This document shows, piece by piece, positions 11,299 through 19,973 of a DNA stretch of 64,000 bases. The stretch is from Afipia sp049747295 (GTDB taxonomy: Bacteria > Pseudomonadota > Alphaproteobacteria > Rhizobiales > Xanthobacteraceae). Below the pieces are notes generated by a model that saw nothing but the letters and a program-made list of their open reading frames with translations, had not been told where the DNA came from and did not search any database. Positions within the stretch are counted from its first letter, which is position 1. Every line of letters starts with the position of its first letter. The translations under genes were made by a program, and so were the position numbers. The DNA lies in the NCBI RefSeq assembly GCF_049747295.1, contig NZ_JBMHJM010000001.1:744001-808000 (forward strand), read 5' to 3'.

Positions 11299-12044
11299 CC
11301 AATGCCATTGAAATCCGCGACGTGCAGAAGAGCTTTGGCATTACCAAAGTCATTCGCGACCTCAATCTCCAGGTCGCGCAAGGAGAGCGACACGCACTCA
11401 TCGGCCCGAACGGCGCCGGCAAGTCGACGACGTTCAACCTGATCAGCGGCTATATGAAGCCCACATCCGGCAGCGTATTGCTGCGGGGCGAACTGATCTC
11501 CGATCTGCCGCCATATCAGATCAACCGCCGCGGCCTATCCCGCAGCTTCCAGGTCACCAACGTCTTCGCCAAGATGACGGTATGGGAAAATATTCGCTGC
11601 GCCGTGTTGTGGGCCACCGGTCATCGCTACGCATTCTGGAAAAACGTCGACCGCCTCCCCGAGGTGCGCGACCGCACCGCGCAGATCCTGCAGGACATCA
11701 ATCTCGTCTCGCGGCGTGATGTTCCGGCAGGCCTGCTGACTTATGCCGAGCAGCGCGCGCTGGAGATCGGCATCACCATCGCCGGCGGCGCGGATGTCAT
11801 TCTGCTCGACGAGCCGACCGCCGGCATGAGCCACGCCGAAACCGAGCGCGCGGTCGCGCTCATTCGCCGCCTGACCGAAGGACGCACCCTCCTCATCGTC
11901 GAACACGACATGAGCGTGGTATTTGGATTGGCTGACCGCATTTCCGTGCTGGTCTACGGCAACATCATCGCCTCGGGAACACCCGAGGAAATACGCAACA
12001 ACCCGAAGGTCAGGGAAGCCTATCTCGGTGAGGAGGCTGCCTGA
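11295..12044 (+). CDS. HAAT ABC transporter ATPase, LivG type (importer 1)
   Basis: A 249-residue ATPase with Walker A GPNGAGKSTT, Walker B VILLDEPTAGMS and switch histidine IVEHDMSVV. The signature region reads LLTYAEQRALEIG in place of the common LSGGQ, a variant close to the LSYGEQR form of LivG proteins. It energises import through the H/M permeases as a heterodimer with the following LivF. Its ATG overlaps the LivM stop by four bases and its stop overlaps the next start by one base, so the operon is tightly coupled. Confidence 0.92.
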   Translation: MTNAIEIRDVQKSFGITKVIRDLNLQVAQGERHALIGPNGAGKSTTFNLISGYMKPTSGSVLLRGELISDLPPYQINRRGLSRSFQVTNVFAKMTVWENIRCAVLWATGHRYAFWKNVDRLPEVRDRTAQILQDINLVSRRDVPAGLLTYAEQRALEIGITIAGGADVILLDEPTAGMSHAETERAVALIRRLTEGRTLLIVEHDMSVVFGLADRISVLVYGNIIASGTPEEIRNNPKVREAYLGEEAA

Positions 12045-12739
12045 TGCTGGAAGTCCAGGACCTTCACGCCTACTACGGCAAGAGCCACATCTTGCAGGGC
12101 GTGGACATGCATATCGGCGCCGGCGAAGTGGTGAGCCTGCTGGGCCGCAACGGCGTCGGCCGTTCCACCACCGTCAAAGCGATTATGGGCGAAGTGCCGC
12201 CTCAAGGCTCGATCAAGTTCAAGGGCAAGGACATTGCCGGGATGCCGAGCTACAAGATCGCGCATCTCGGTCTCGGCTACGTCCCCGAACATCGCGATAT
12301 ATTTCCCGCGCTGACCGTGCGCCAAAACCTGTTGCTTGGCGTCAAGAATCCCAAGCATCCGGGCAAATGGCGTCTCGACGACATGCTGGAGATGTTTCCG
12401 AACCTCAAGGCCCGTGCCGATACCGCCGCCGGCGTCCTTTCCGGCGGCGAAAAGCAGATGCTGACAATTTGCCGCACTCTGATGGGCGATCCGGAACTCG
12501 TCATGATCGACGAGCCCACCGAGGGCCTGGCGCCCCTGATCGTTCAGCAGGTCGGCGACCTGATCGCGGAAATTGCGCGTCGCGGCGTCGCGATTTTGCT
12601 GGTCGAGCAAAAGCTGTCCATTGCCATGCGGATTTCCCATCGTCTGTACGTCATGGGACATGGCCGCATCGTCTTCGAGGGAACTCCTGACGACCTGAAG
12701 GCCAATCAGGCCATTCGCAAGGAGTGGCTCGAAGTCTGA
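12044..12739 (+). CDS. HAAT ABC transporter ATPase, LivF type, with Arg in Walker A (importer 1)
   Basis: A 231-residue LivF-type ATPase. The Walker A loop reads GRNGVGRSTT (35-43): the invariant lysine is replaced by Arg40, encoded by CGT at 12161-12163. The signature VLSGGEKQML, Walker B ELVMIDEPTEGL and the switch region LLVEQKLSIAM (Gln in place of His, usual for LivF) are otherwise normal. A Lys-to-Arg change usually damages ATP hydrolysis in ABC ATPases, so this subunit may bind ATP without efficient turnover, leaving LivG to do most of the work. Similar arginine variants are, from memory, found in other LivF proteins, so this is unlikely to be a sequencing error. It is the last gene of the first importer operon. 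Confidence 0.9.
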   Translation: MLEVQDLHAYYGKSHILQGVDMHIGAGEVVSLLGRNGVGRSTTVKAIMGEVPPQGSIKFKGKDIAGMPSYKIAHLGLGYVPEHRDIFPALTVRQNLLLGVKNPKHPGKWRLDDMLEMFPNLKARADTAAGVLSGGEKQMLTICRTLMGDPELVMIDEPTEGLAPLIVQQVGDLIAEIARRGVAILLVEQKLSIAMRISHRLYVMGHGRIVFEGTPDDLKANQAIRKEWLEV

Positions 12740-12968
12740 TATAATTTGCAGAAACCGCAAAGCCAGTTGTGCAAGAATACCCGCTCGCAAAGCTGCCTGA
12801 TACCGTTAGTCGAATAGGTTTCAGCCGAAAGACAAGCTAGGCTAATTTTCGCTGAGCGGAAAAATCCGCCGGCCACACGAAAAATGAGCGCCAAAGGCGC
12901 CGGTGTGATGATCCCGAGGCGAGAGGCATTTTGAACAGCTTCCTCCCGGGTCACGTGGGGAGGATGAA
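12740..12968 (+). promoter_or_regulatory. Gap between importer 1 and importer 2 with short hairpins; probable promoter
   Basis: 229 bases without a gene. Two short stems are visible: GCGGA-AAAA-TCCGC (12856-12869) and GCGCC-AAA-GGCGC (12888-12900). GGGGAGGATGAA precedes the GTG at 12969. A break of this length after an operon of overlapping genes suggests a new transcript begins here, but no clear promoter boxes were seen. Confidence 0.4.
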
Positions 12969-13790
12969 GTGGCATACGCACTTGAGGTGCGAGGCGTCTC
13001 ATTGCGGTTCGGCGGCGTACGCGCGCTGACCGATGTCAATTTCGCCGTCAAGGAAGGCGAGTTGTTTTCCATCATCGGCCCCAACGGCGCCGGCAAGACA
13101 TCGATCGTGAACTGCGTGTCGGGCCGTTACACCCCGACCGAAGGGCAATTGTTCTATCAAGGCAGCGACATCACCGGCCTCAAGCCGAATGCCCGTGCCG
13201 CCCTTGGAATTGGCCGCACGTTCCAGAACCTGGCGTTGTTTCACCACATGACAGTGCTCGACAACATCATGGTCGGGCGACACCATCTGCTGAAAAACAA
13301 TTTTATCACGGGATCGCTGTACTGGCTGACCGGCGCGCGCCGCGAAGAACTCGAACATCGCCGCAAGGTGGAGGAAATTATCGACTTCCTCGACTTGCAG
13401 TCGGTCCGCAAAGCCGTTGCCGGTACGCTCTCCTATGGCCTGCGCAAGCGCGTCGAACTCGCCCGCGCCATGGCCCTGGAGCCGAAACTCATCCTTCTCG
13501 ACGAGCCGATGGCCGGCATGAATTTCGAGGAGAAGGAGGACATGGCGCGCTACATCGTCGATCTCAATGAAGAATACGGGATGACGGTGATGATGATCGA
13601 GCACGACATGGGCGTCGTGATGGATATCTCCCACCGCATCACCGTGCTCGATTTCGGCCGCAAGATCGCTGAAGGGCTTCCCGCCGACGTGCTGTCCGAT
13701 CCACATGTCCGTCGTGCCTATCTCGGCGAAGAAGACGACATCCCAGGCGATTCCGATGACGCGCCGCCGGTCGCGGAGGCCACCGCATGA
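12969..13790 (+). CDS. HAAT ABC transporter ATPase, LivG type (importer 2)
   Basis: A 273-residue ATPase from a GTG start at 12969 (AYALEVRGVSLRFGGVRAL), supported by GGGGAGGAT upstream. It has Walker A GPNGAGKTSIV, a LivG-type signature LSYGLRKRVELARAM, Walker B LILLDEPMAGMN and switch histidine MIEHDMGVV. The last 20 residues are acidic (DDIPGDSDD). It opens a second importer locus and is coupled by ATGA overlap to an acyl-CoA synthetase gene, an arrangement that links uptake with CoA activation of the imported acid. Confidence 0.92.
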   Translation: MAYALEVRGVSLRFGGVRALTDVNFAVKEGELFSIIGPNGAGKTSIVNCVSGRYTPTEGQLFYQGSDITGLKPNARAALGIGRTFQNLALFHHMTVLDNIMVGRHHLLKNNFITGSLYWLTGARREELEHRRKVEEIIDFLDLQSVRKAVAGTLSYGLRKRVELARAMALEPKLILLDEPMAGMNFEEKEDMARYIVDLNEEYGMTVMMIEHDMGVVMDISHRITVLDFGRKIAEGLPADVLSDPHVRRAYLGEEDDIPGDSDDAPPVAEATA

Positions 13791-15715
13791 TGGATTATGC
13801 GGGCCGCGTGGCGCAGGCTGATACCTATCCGAAGCTGTTGCGGCTGAATGCGAAAGAGCACGGCCGTGAGATCGCGCTGCGCGAAAAAGACTTCGGGTTG
13901 TGGCGCATCTTCACCTGGGACGATTATCAGAACCGCGTCCGCGACTTCACACTGGGCATGATCGAACTCGGCATCGGCCGCGGCGATGTGATCGGCATCA
14001 TCGGTGATAACCGGCCGGACTGGGTCTCCGCCGAAATCGCCGCGCATGCCATCGGCGGCATGAGCCTCGGCATGTATCGCGAATCGCTCAGTGAGGAGGT
14101 CTTGTATCTTCTCACCTATGGCGAGACCAAGCTGGTGTTCGCCGAAGACGAAGAGCAGGTCGACAAGCTGCTCGAACTCGGCGGCCGAGCCCCGCACCTG
14201 TGTCACATCGTCTATTCCGATCCGCGCGGCATGCGGAAGTATGACGACCCGCGCCTGATCAGCGCCGACGAACTTGCAGAAATGGGGCGCGAGCGCGCGG
14301 CACGTGAGCCGAGCCTCTACGATCAGATGGTTGATGCGACCCGTGGCGAGGACGTCGCCATTCTCTGCACCACCTCGGGCACGACATCGAATCCGAAACT
14401 CGCGATGCTCGCGGCGGGACGCGTCCTAAGCCACTGCGCAACGTATCTCAGCTTCGACCCCAAGGGCCCGGAGGATGAATACGTCTCGGTGCTGCCGCTG
14501 CCCTGGATCATGGAGCAGGTCTATGCGCTCGGCAAAGGGCTGCTCAGCCGGATGAAGGTGAACTTCGTCGAGCAGCCCGACACCATGATGAACGACTTCC
14601 GCGAAATCGCGCCGACCTTTGTGCTGTTCGCGCCGCGGATCTGGGAGGCCATCGCTGCGGACGTCCGCGCGCGGGTCATGGACTCATCTCCGATGAAGCA
14701 ACGGCTGTACGCCGCGGGCATGAAGGCCGGTCTCGCCGCGCTCGATAAAGGCGAGCGGTCGATAGTGGCCGAAACCCTGCTGTTTCGTGCCTTGCGTGAC
14801 CGGCTGGGCTTCACGCGGCTGCGCTCGGCGGCAACCGGCGGCGCCGCTCTTGGTCCGGATACGTTCAGGTTTTTCCGCGCCATGGGCGTGCCGCTGCGGA
14901 CCCTCTATGGCCAGACCGAAACGCTTGGCGCATTCACACTTCATAAGGCGGACGAGGTCGATCCTGACACCACCGGTGTGTCGATGGCCGAAACCATCGA
15001 AATCGAGATCCGGGAGCCGGATGCCAACGGCGTCGGCGAAATCGTCGTACGCCACGCCAATATGTTCCTTGGCTACTACAAAAACGAAGCTGCCACGGTG
15101 GCCGACTTGCGCAATGGCTGGATGCATTCCGGCGATGCGGGCTATTTCAATCCTGCCAAGCAGCTTGTCGTCATCGATCGCATCAAGGATCTTGCACAAA
15201 CGTCGCGTGGCGACCGGTTCTCACCGCAATACATCGAGAACAAATTGAAGTTCTCGCCCTATGTTGCCGAGACCGTGGTGCTGGGCGACGGGCGCGACTA
15301 CCTCGCCGCCATGGTCTGCATCCGCTTCTCGATCGTCTCTAAGTGGGCGGAGAAGAACCGGATATCCTTTACAACCTATACCGACCTCTCCTCCCGCCCC
15401 GAAGTCTATGACCTGCTCCGCAAAGAAGTCGAAGCGGTCAACGCCACGTTGCCGCCCGCACAGCGCATCGCGAAATTCCTGCTGCTCTACAAGGAGCTCG
15501 ATGCTGACGACGGCGAATTGACACGCACCCGCAAGGTCCGCCGCAGCGTCATCAACGAGAAATATGCCGATATCATCGACGCGATTTATGGTGACCAGCC
15601 CGATATCGACATCGACACCGTGATCCGCTTCCAGGACGGTACAACGCAGCGCGTCCGCACCACCCTCCCGGTCGTCGATCTCAGGCTGCAAACCCCAGCC
15701 CAAGCCGCGGAATGA
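13787..15715 (+). CDS. AMP-forming acyl-CoA synthetase (FadD15/long-chain type)
   Basis: A 642-residue member of the ANL superfamily. The A3 phosphate loop reads TSGTTSNPK at 196-204, with Ser201 in place of the usual Gly. A5 is present as TLYGQTETLG, and A7/A8 appear as GWMHSGDAGYF and VVIDRIKDLAQTSRGDRFSP, where the canonical tail lysine region is altered as in the long FadD15 group. It should activate a carboxylic acid to the acyl-CoA. Its start overlaps the LivG stop (ATGA) and the importer permeases follow, so the substrate is probably what the transporter brings in. Aromatic, branched or long-chain acids are all possible; the sequence does not decide. Confidence 0.88.
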   Translation: MMDYAGRVAQADTYPKLLRLNAKEHGREIALREKDFGLWRIFTWDDYQNRVRDFTLGMIELGIGRGDVIGIIGDNRPDWVSAEIAAHAIGGMSLGMYRESLSEEVLYLLTYGETKLVFAEDEEQVDKLLELGGRAPHLCHIVYSDPRGMRKYDDPRLISADELAEMGRERAAREPSLYDQMVDATRGEDVAILCTTSGTTSNPKLAMLAAGRVLSHCATYLSFDPKGPEDEYVSVLPLPWIMEQVYALGKGLLSRMKVNFVEQPDTMMNDFREIAPTFVLFAPRIWEAIAADVRARVMDSSPMKQRLYAAGMKAGLAALDKGERSIVAETLLFRALRDRLGFTRLRSAATGGAALGPDTFRFFRAMGVPLRTLYGQTETLGAFTLHKADEVDPDTTGVSMAETIEIEIREPDANGVGEIVVRHANMFLGYYKNEAATVADLRNGWMHSGDAGYFNPAKQLVVIDRIKDLAQTSRGDRFSPQYIENKLKFSPYVAETVVLGDGRDYLAAMVCIRFSIVSKWAEKNRISFTTYTDLSSRPEVYDLLRKEVEAVNATLPPAQRIAKFLLLYKELDADDGELTRTRKVRRSVINEKYADIIDAIYGDQPDIDIDTVIRFQDGTTQRVRTTLPVVDLRLQTPAQAAE

Positions 15716-15728
15716 AGGTGAGCCTGCG

Positions 15729-16622
15729 ATGAACACCCAGCTTCTGATCCAGCTTCTGATCAACGGGCTCGTCGTCGGCACGCTGTATGGCGTCGTCGCG
15801 ATGTCGTTTGTGCTGATCTACAAAGCCACCCAGGTCGTCAATTTCGCGCAAGGTGAACTCCTGTTGATCGGCGCCTGGGTCTGCTGGTGGCTATTGACGA
15901 AGTACCACGTCCCGTTCTGGGTCGGGATGCCGATCACGCTGGTCTTCATGTTTGTGTTCGGCATCCTCATCCAACTTGTGATCCTGCGCCCCATGGTCGG
16001 CGAACCGATCATCTCGGTAATCATGGTGACGATCGCGCTGTCGACGGTGTTCTCGGCGCTGATGAAATGGATCTTCGGCGTCAATCTGCAGCCGTTCCCG
16101 CGCATCTTCGATACGCAACTCGTCAACATCTTCGGACTGCAAGTCCAGACCGTCTACCTTCTCAGCCTCGCGGTCTCGATCGCGATGATGGGCGGCATGG
16201 CATGGTTTTTCCGCGTGTCGAAGTACGGTCTCGCCATGCGCGCCACCGCATTCAATCAGCAGGTCGCGCAGTCGCTTGGTATTTCCGTGAAAAGCGTATT
16301 CGCCATGGCCTGGGCCATATCGGCGACCGTATCGGCGGTTGCCGGCGTGGTTGTTGCCGTCGTTAATGGCGTCTCGGCCGGCCTTTCCGCTTACGGTATT
16401 AAAGTCTTTCCGGCGGCCATTCTCGGTGGCCTCGACAGCGTCGGCGGCGCAGTCCTCGGCGGCATCATTATCGGACTCCTCGAAAACGTCGCCCATTTCG
16501 TGGACAGCGAATATCTGCACTGGGGCAATCTGTTCGAGGTCGCGCCCTTCTATGCATTGATCATCATCCTGATGATCAAGCCCTACGGCCTGTTCGGCAC
16601 CAAAGATATCGAGCGGATCTAA
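15729..16622 (+). CDS. HAAT ABC transporter permease, LivH type (importer 2)
   Basis: A 297-residue membrane permease with about eight hydrophobic segments. Family motifs are LIYKATQVVNFAQGELLLIGAW near the N-terminus (the NFAxGE motif of LivH) and AAILGGLDSVGGAVLGGIIIG in the late loop. It starts at ATG 15729 after AAGGTGAGCC. It follows the acyl-CoA synthetase by 13 bases and precedes its LivM partner by 6, so all are one transcript. Confidence 0.92.
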   Translation: MNTQLLIQLLINGLVVGTLYGVVAMSFVLIYKATQVVNFAQGELLLIGAWVCWWLLTKYHVPFWVGMPITLVFMFVFGILIQLVILRPMVGEPIISVIMVTIALSTVFSALMKWIFGVNLQPFPRIFDTQLVNIFGLQVQTVYLLSLAVSIAMMGGMAWFFRVSKYGLAMRATAFNQQVAQSLGISVKSVFAMAWAISATVSAVAGVVVAVVNGVSAGLSAYGIKVFPAAILGGLDSVGGAVLGGIIIGLLENVAHFVDSEYLHWGNLFEVAPFYALIIILMIKPYGLFGTKDIERI

Positions 16623-16628
16623 CGCACC

Positions 16629-17702
16629 ATGGCAGGCCAGAATCTTCTTCCCGCAGGCGACTTTCGCACCTCATACGCAGCGGACACCACCGTCTTTCCG
16701 ACGACCACGAGCCGCAACGCGCTGATCGCCGGTATTGTGCTGATCTGCTTCGCACCGTTTGTTTTGAACGAATACACGTTAAGCCTGCTGATCCAGATCG
16801 GCATCTTTGGAATTGCGGCCCTCGGACTCAACATCGTCGTCGGCTTTACCGGGCAGATTTCCATTGGCCACGCAGCCTTCTTCGGCTTTGGCGCATTCAC
16901 CTCGGCCTATCTGTCCAACAGGTTCGGAGTCCCCGTTTTCTTCTGCATTCCGCTTGCTGGTGTGGTCACTGCCGCTGTGGGACTGATATTCGGATTGCCC
17001 GCTGCTCGCTTGAAAGGGCTTTACCTTGCGATCGCGACGTTGGCTGCGCAATTCATCCTGCTCGACTTCTTTTCCCGCGCGGAGTGGTTCACCGGCGGCA
17101 GCGTGCCTGTCATCGCGGAACCATTCTCGCTCTTCGGCCATCCGATCCGCGGCGACCGCCAATATTTCTACGTTGTGCTGGCCTATGTGATCGTCTGTTA
17201 TCTGCTCGTCACAAATCTGATGCGGACGCGCGACGGCCGCGCCCTGGTCGCGGTGAGAGACCATTACCTCTCGGCCGAAATCATGGGCATCAACCTTACC
17301 AAATACCGCACGCTGTCATTCGGCCTCGCCGCCTTCTTTGCCGGCGTCGGCGGGGCGCTTTACGCCCATTACAATCAGGTCGTCTCCAACGAAGGCTTCG
17401 GCATCGACCGTTCGATTATTTTTCTTGCCATGATCATTATCGGCGGCGTGGGCTCGATCATGGGCACCCTGATGGGCACAGCCTTCATGGTGTTGCTCCC
17501 GGAATCCATGGAATGGATAAGCGCGGCCTTGAGTGGCAGCGCGATCGACCACGCCTTGGGCCTGAAGCACAACATCGCATTCTTGCGCGAGATGGCCATC
17601 GGCGTCATCATCATCATATTTCTGATCTTCGAACCGGATGGATTGGCTCACCGGTGGCGGCAGATCAAGGCATACTGGAAGCTTTACCCGTTCTCGCATT
17701 GA
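16629..17702 (+). CDS. HAAT ABC transporter permease, LivM type (importer 2)
   Basis: A 357-residue permease of normal LivM length. It has the motif LGLNIVVGFTGQISIGHAAFFG, the ATPase-contacting loop ALVAVRDHYLSAEIMGINLTKY and a late MIIIGGVGSIMGTLMG segment. About 25 N-terminal residues precede the first hydrophobic stretch. It forms the heterodimeric channel with the upstream LivH. The stop is followed by a 58-base gap with an AGAGGAAACCGGAGG tract before the binding-protein gene. Confidence 0.92.
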   Translation: MAGQNLLPAGDFRTSYAADTTVFPTTTSRNALIAGIVLICFAPFVLNEYTLSLLIQIGIFGIAALGLNIVVGFTGQISIGHAAFFGFGAFTSAYLSNRFGVPVFFCIPLAGVVTAAVGLIFGLPAARLKGLYLAIATLAAQFILLDFFSRAEWFTGGSVPVIAEPFSLFGHPIRGDRQYFYVVLAYVIVCYLLVTNLMRTRDGRALVAVRDHYLSAEIMGINLTKYRTLSFGLAAFFAGVGGALYAHYNQVVSNEGFGIDRSIIFLAMIIIGGVGSIMGTLMGTAFMVLLPESMEWISAALSGSAIDHALGLKHNIAFLREMAIGVIIIIFLIFEPDGLAHRWRQIKAYWKLYPFSH

Positions 17703-17760
17703 GGTCGGAACGGCGTTTAAAAATAATAAGACCTCGAGAGGAAACCGGAGGATTATTCTG

Positions 17761-19041
17761 ATGACTGTTAAAGTTCTTCTCGGCACCGCTGCCGTCGCAC
17801 TCATGCTCGGCGGCACGGCGGCCTCGGCACAATCAGCCATCTCGCTTGGACATCTGGCCGACTATTCGGGGGCGACTTCGGACGTCGGCACCCCGTTCGG
17901 ACAAGGTGTCGCCGATGCCTATGCATGGGTCAACAAGAATGGCGGGATCGCCGGCGCCAAGGTCAATGTCGATACCGTCGACTACGGCTATCAGGTGCCG
18001 CGCGCAATTGCGCAATACAAGAAGTGGTCCGGCTCCGATAAGGTCGCCGCCATCCTCGGCTGGGGCACCGCCGACACCGAAGCCCTCACAGGCTTCCTTG
18101 CCCAAGACAAGATTCCCGACATTTCCGGCTCGTATTCGGCAGCGCTCTCCGACCCGACCGGCGCAAGCGGCAAGGCCAAGGCTGCGCCCTACAACTTCTT
18201 CTACGGTCCGAGCTACTCGGACGCCTTGCGCGGCATGCTGACGTGGGCGGCCGAAGACTGGAAGTCGAAGGGCAAACCCGGCAAGCCGAAATACGTTCAC
18301 ATGGGAGGCAACCACCCCTACCCGAACGCTCCAAAGGCCGCGGGTGAAGCCATCGCCGCAGAACTCGGCTTCGAGGTGCTTCCGGCAATCGTGTTCGCAC
18401 TCACTCCCGGTGACTACAGCGCGCAATGCCTAACCTTGAAGAGCTCCGGCGCGAACTATGCCTATCTCGGCAACACTGCAGGCTCCAACATCTCCGTGCT
18501 GAACGCCTGCAAAGCGGCAGGCACCGACGTGCAGTTCATGGGCAATGTCTGGGGCATGGACGAGAACGCAGCCAAGGCGGCTGGCGCTGCCGCGGACGGC
18601 GTGGTGTTTCCGTTGCGCACCGCTGTCGCCTGGGGCGGCAATGCGCCCGGCATGAAGACTGTGCAGGAAATTTCCAAGATGTCGGATCCTGACGGCAAGG
18701 CTTATCGCCCGGTGCACTACATCGCGGGCGTCTGCACGGCGCTTTACATGAAGGAAGCCGTCGAATGGGCTGCCAAGAACGGCGGCGCGACCGGCGAGAA
18801 GGTCAGGAACGGCTTCTATCAGAAGGCCAACTGGGTCCCTGCCGGAATGGAAGGCGTCTGCAATCCGTCCACCTGGACCGAAAAGGATCATCGTCCGACG
18901 CTGAAGGTCGACATCTATCGCATGAAGGTGTCCGGCCCGACCGATGCTTCGGTTGCCGACCTCGTCAAGAACGGCACCATCAAGCTCGAGAAGGTGAAGA
19001 CGGTCGATCTGCCGCGCAAGCCGGAATGGCTCGGCTGGTAA
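17761..19041 (+). CDS. HAAT-family ABC transporter substrate-binding protein (importer 2)
   Basis: A 426-residue periplasmic binding protein. The start at ATG 17761 gives a clean signal peptide (MTVKVLLGTAAVALMLGGTA, cleavage after ASA) and is preceded by a GGAGG tract; a longer in-frame reading lies inside the LivM gene. The mature start ISLGHLADYSGATSDVG and GWGTADTEALTGFLAQDKIP fit the type I binding-protein fold. It belongs to the group found beside CoA ligases, whose ligands are mostly aromatic or other organic acids (inference). A rho-independent terminator lies 9 bases after the stop. Confidence 0.9.
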   Translation: MTVKVLLGTAAVALMLGGTAASAQSAISLGHLADYSGATSDVGTPFGQGVADAYAWVNKNGGIAGAKVNVDTVDYGYQVPRAIAQYKKWSGSDKVAAILGWGTADTEALTGFLAQDKIPDISGSYSAALSDPTGASGKAKAAPYNFFYGPSYSDALRGMLTWAAEDWKSKGKPGKPKYVHMGGNHPYPNAPKAAGEAIAAELGFEVLPAIVFALTPGDYSAQCLTLKSSGANYAYLGNTAGSNISVLNACKAAGTDVQFMGNVWGMDENAAKAAGAAADGVVFPLRTAVAWGGNAPGMKTVQEISKMSDPDGKAYRPVHYIAGVCTALYMKEAVEWAAKNGGATGEKVRNGFYQKANWVPAGMEGVCNPSTWTEKDHRPTLKVDIYRMKVSGPTDASVADLVKNGTIKLEKVKTVDLPRKPEWLGW

Positions 19042-19050
19042 GCTAAACAC

Positions 19051-19086
19051 AGACGCCGCTCCGCCACGTGCGGAGCGGCGTCTTTT
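19051..19086 (+). terminator. Rho-independent terminator/attenuator after the importer 2 binding-protein gene
   Basis: A 14-bp perfect stem (19051-19064 with 19070-19083, AGACGCCGCTCCGC / GCGGAGCGGCGTCT), a 5-base loop CACGT, and a short TTT run. It sits within the operon, between the binding protein and the LivF gene, so it probably lets a fraction of polymerase through and sets unequal expression. A possible GTG at 19068 lies in its loop, making that a poor start for the next gene. Confidence 0.82.
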
Positions 19087-19106
19087 CCGAAACCGGGAAA
19101 CGTACT

Positions 19107-19946
19107 GTGCAGACAATCGCCGACGCAACCGCCACACCGATACCCGCGGCAGCCGCTGCACCATTGCTGGCCGTGCGCAATATCGAGGTGGTGTACGACA
19201 ACGTCATCCTCGTGCTGCGCGGACTGAGCCTCGACGTGCCAAAAGGCGCAATCGTTGCGCTATTGGGTGCAAACGGCGCGGGCAAGTCCACCACGTTGAA
19301 GGCGATTTCCGGATTGCTGAAAACGGAAGATGGCGAGGTGACGCGCGGCGAGATTGTTTTCGACGGAGATCGGATCGACGGCATTGATCCCGACAAGATC
19401 GTTCGCCGCGGTATTTTTCAGGTGATGGAAGGCCGCCGCATCATTGCGGACATGACCACGCTCGAAAATCTTCGGCTCGGCGCTTACACGCGCAGCGATA
19501 AGAACGTCGACGCCGACATCGACATGGTGTTCAAGTATTTCCCCCGTCTCAAGGAACGCACAGGTCTTTCCGGATATCTCTCCGGCGGTGAGCAGCAAAT
19601 GCTGGCCATCGGCCGCGCCATGATGGCACGACCGAAGATGATCCTGATGGATGAACCCTCGATGGGTCTTTCGCCGCTGCTGGTCAAGGAGGTCTTCAGC
19701 ATCATCAAGCAGATCAACCGCGACCTGGGCGTAACAATTTTGCTTGTGGAGCAAAACGCCCGCGCCGCGCTGTCGGTCGCAAGCCATGGCTATATCATGG
19801 AGCAGGGTAAAGTCGTGCTCGATGGCACCGCCGATGAATTGCGCGACAACGAAGACGTCAAGGAGTTCTATCTTGGCGGCGCCGGAGATCAGCGCAAGAG
19901 CTTCAAGAACCTCAAGAGCTTCAAACGACGCAAGCGTTGGCTTTAA
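19107..19946 (+). CDS. HAAT ABC transporter ATPase, LivF type (importer 2)
   Basis: A 279-residue ATPase with intact motifs: Walker A GANGAGKSTT, signature LSGGEQQML, Walker B MILMDEPSMGL and LLVEQNARAAL at the switch. The GTG at 19107 is chosen because the alternative GTG at 19068 falls in a terminator loop. The N-terminal 20 residues are Ala/Pro/Thr-rich and precede the conserved LLAVRNIEVVYDN start. The C-terminus is basic (a run of Lys/Arg around KSFKNLKSFKRRK), longer than usual LivF. It pairs with the LivG encoded at 12969. Confidence 0.88.
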   Translation: MQTIADATATPIPAAAAAPLLAVRNIEVVYDNVILVLRGLSLDVPKGAIVALLGANGAGKSTTLKAISGLLKTEDGEVTRGEIVFDGDRIDGIDPDKIVRRGIFQVMEGRRIIADMTTLENLRLGAYTRSDKNVDADIDMVFKYFPRLKERTGLSGYLSGGEQQMLAIGRAMMARPKMILMDEPSMGLSPLLVKEVFSIIKQINRDLGVTILLVEQNARAALSVASHGYIMEQGKVVLDGTADELRDNEDVKEFYLGGAGDQRKSFKNLKSFKRRKRWL

Positions 19947-19973
19947 ACCATCCTCCTCGCGAGATTTGAATCC

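Noticed and set aside
19068..19106. Upstream GTG start for the importer 2 LivF at 19068
   Set aside because: It lies in the loop of the rho-independent terminator; GTG at 19107 is the better start.
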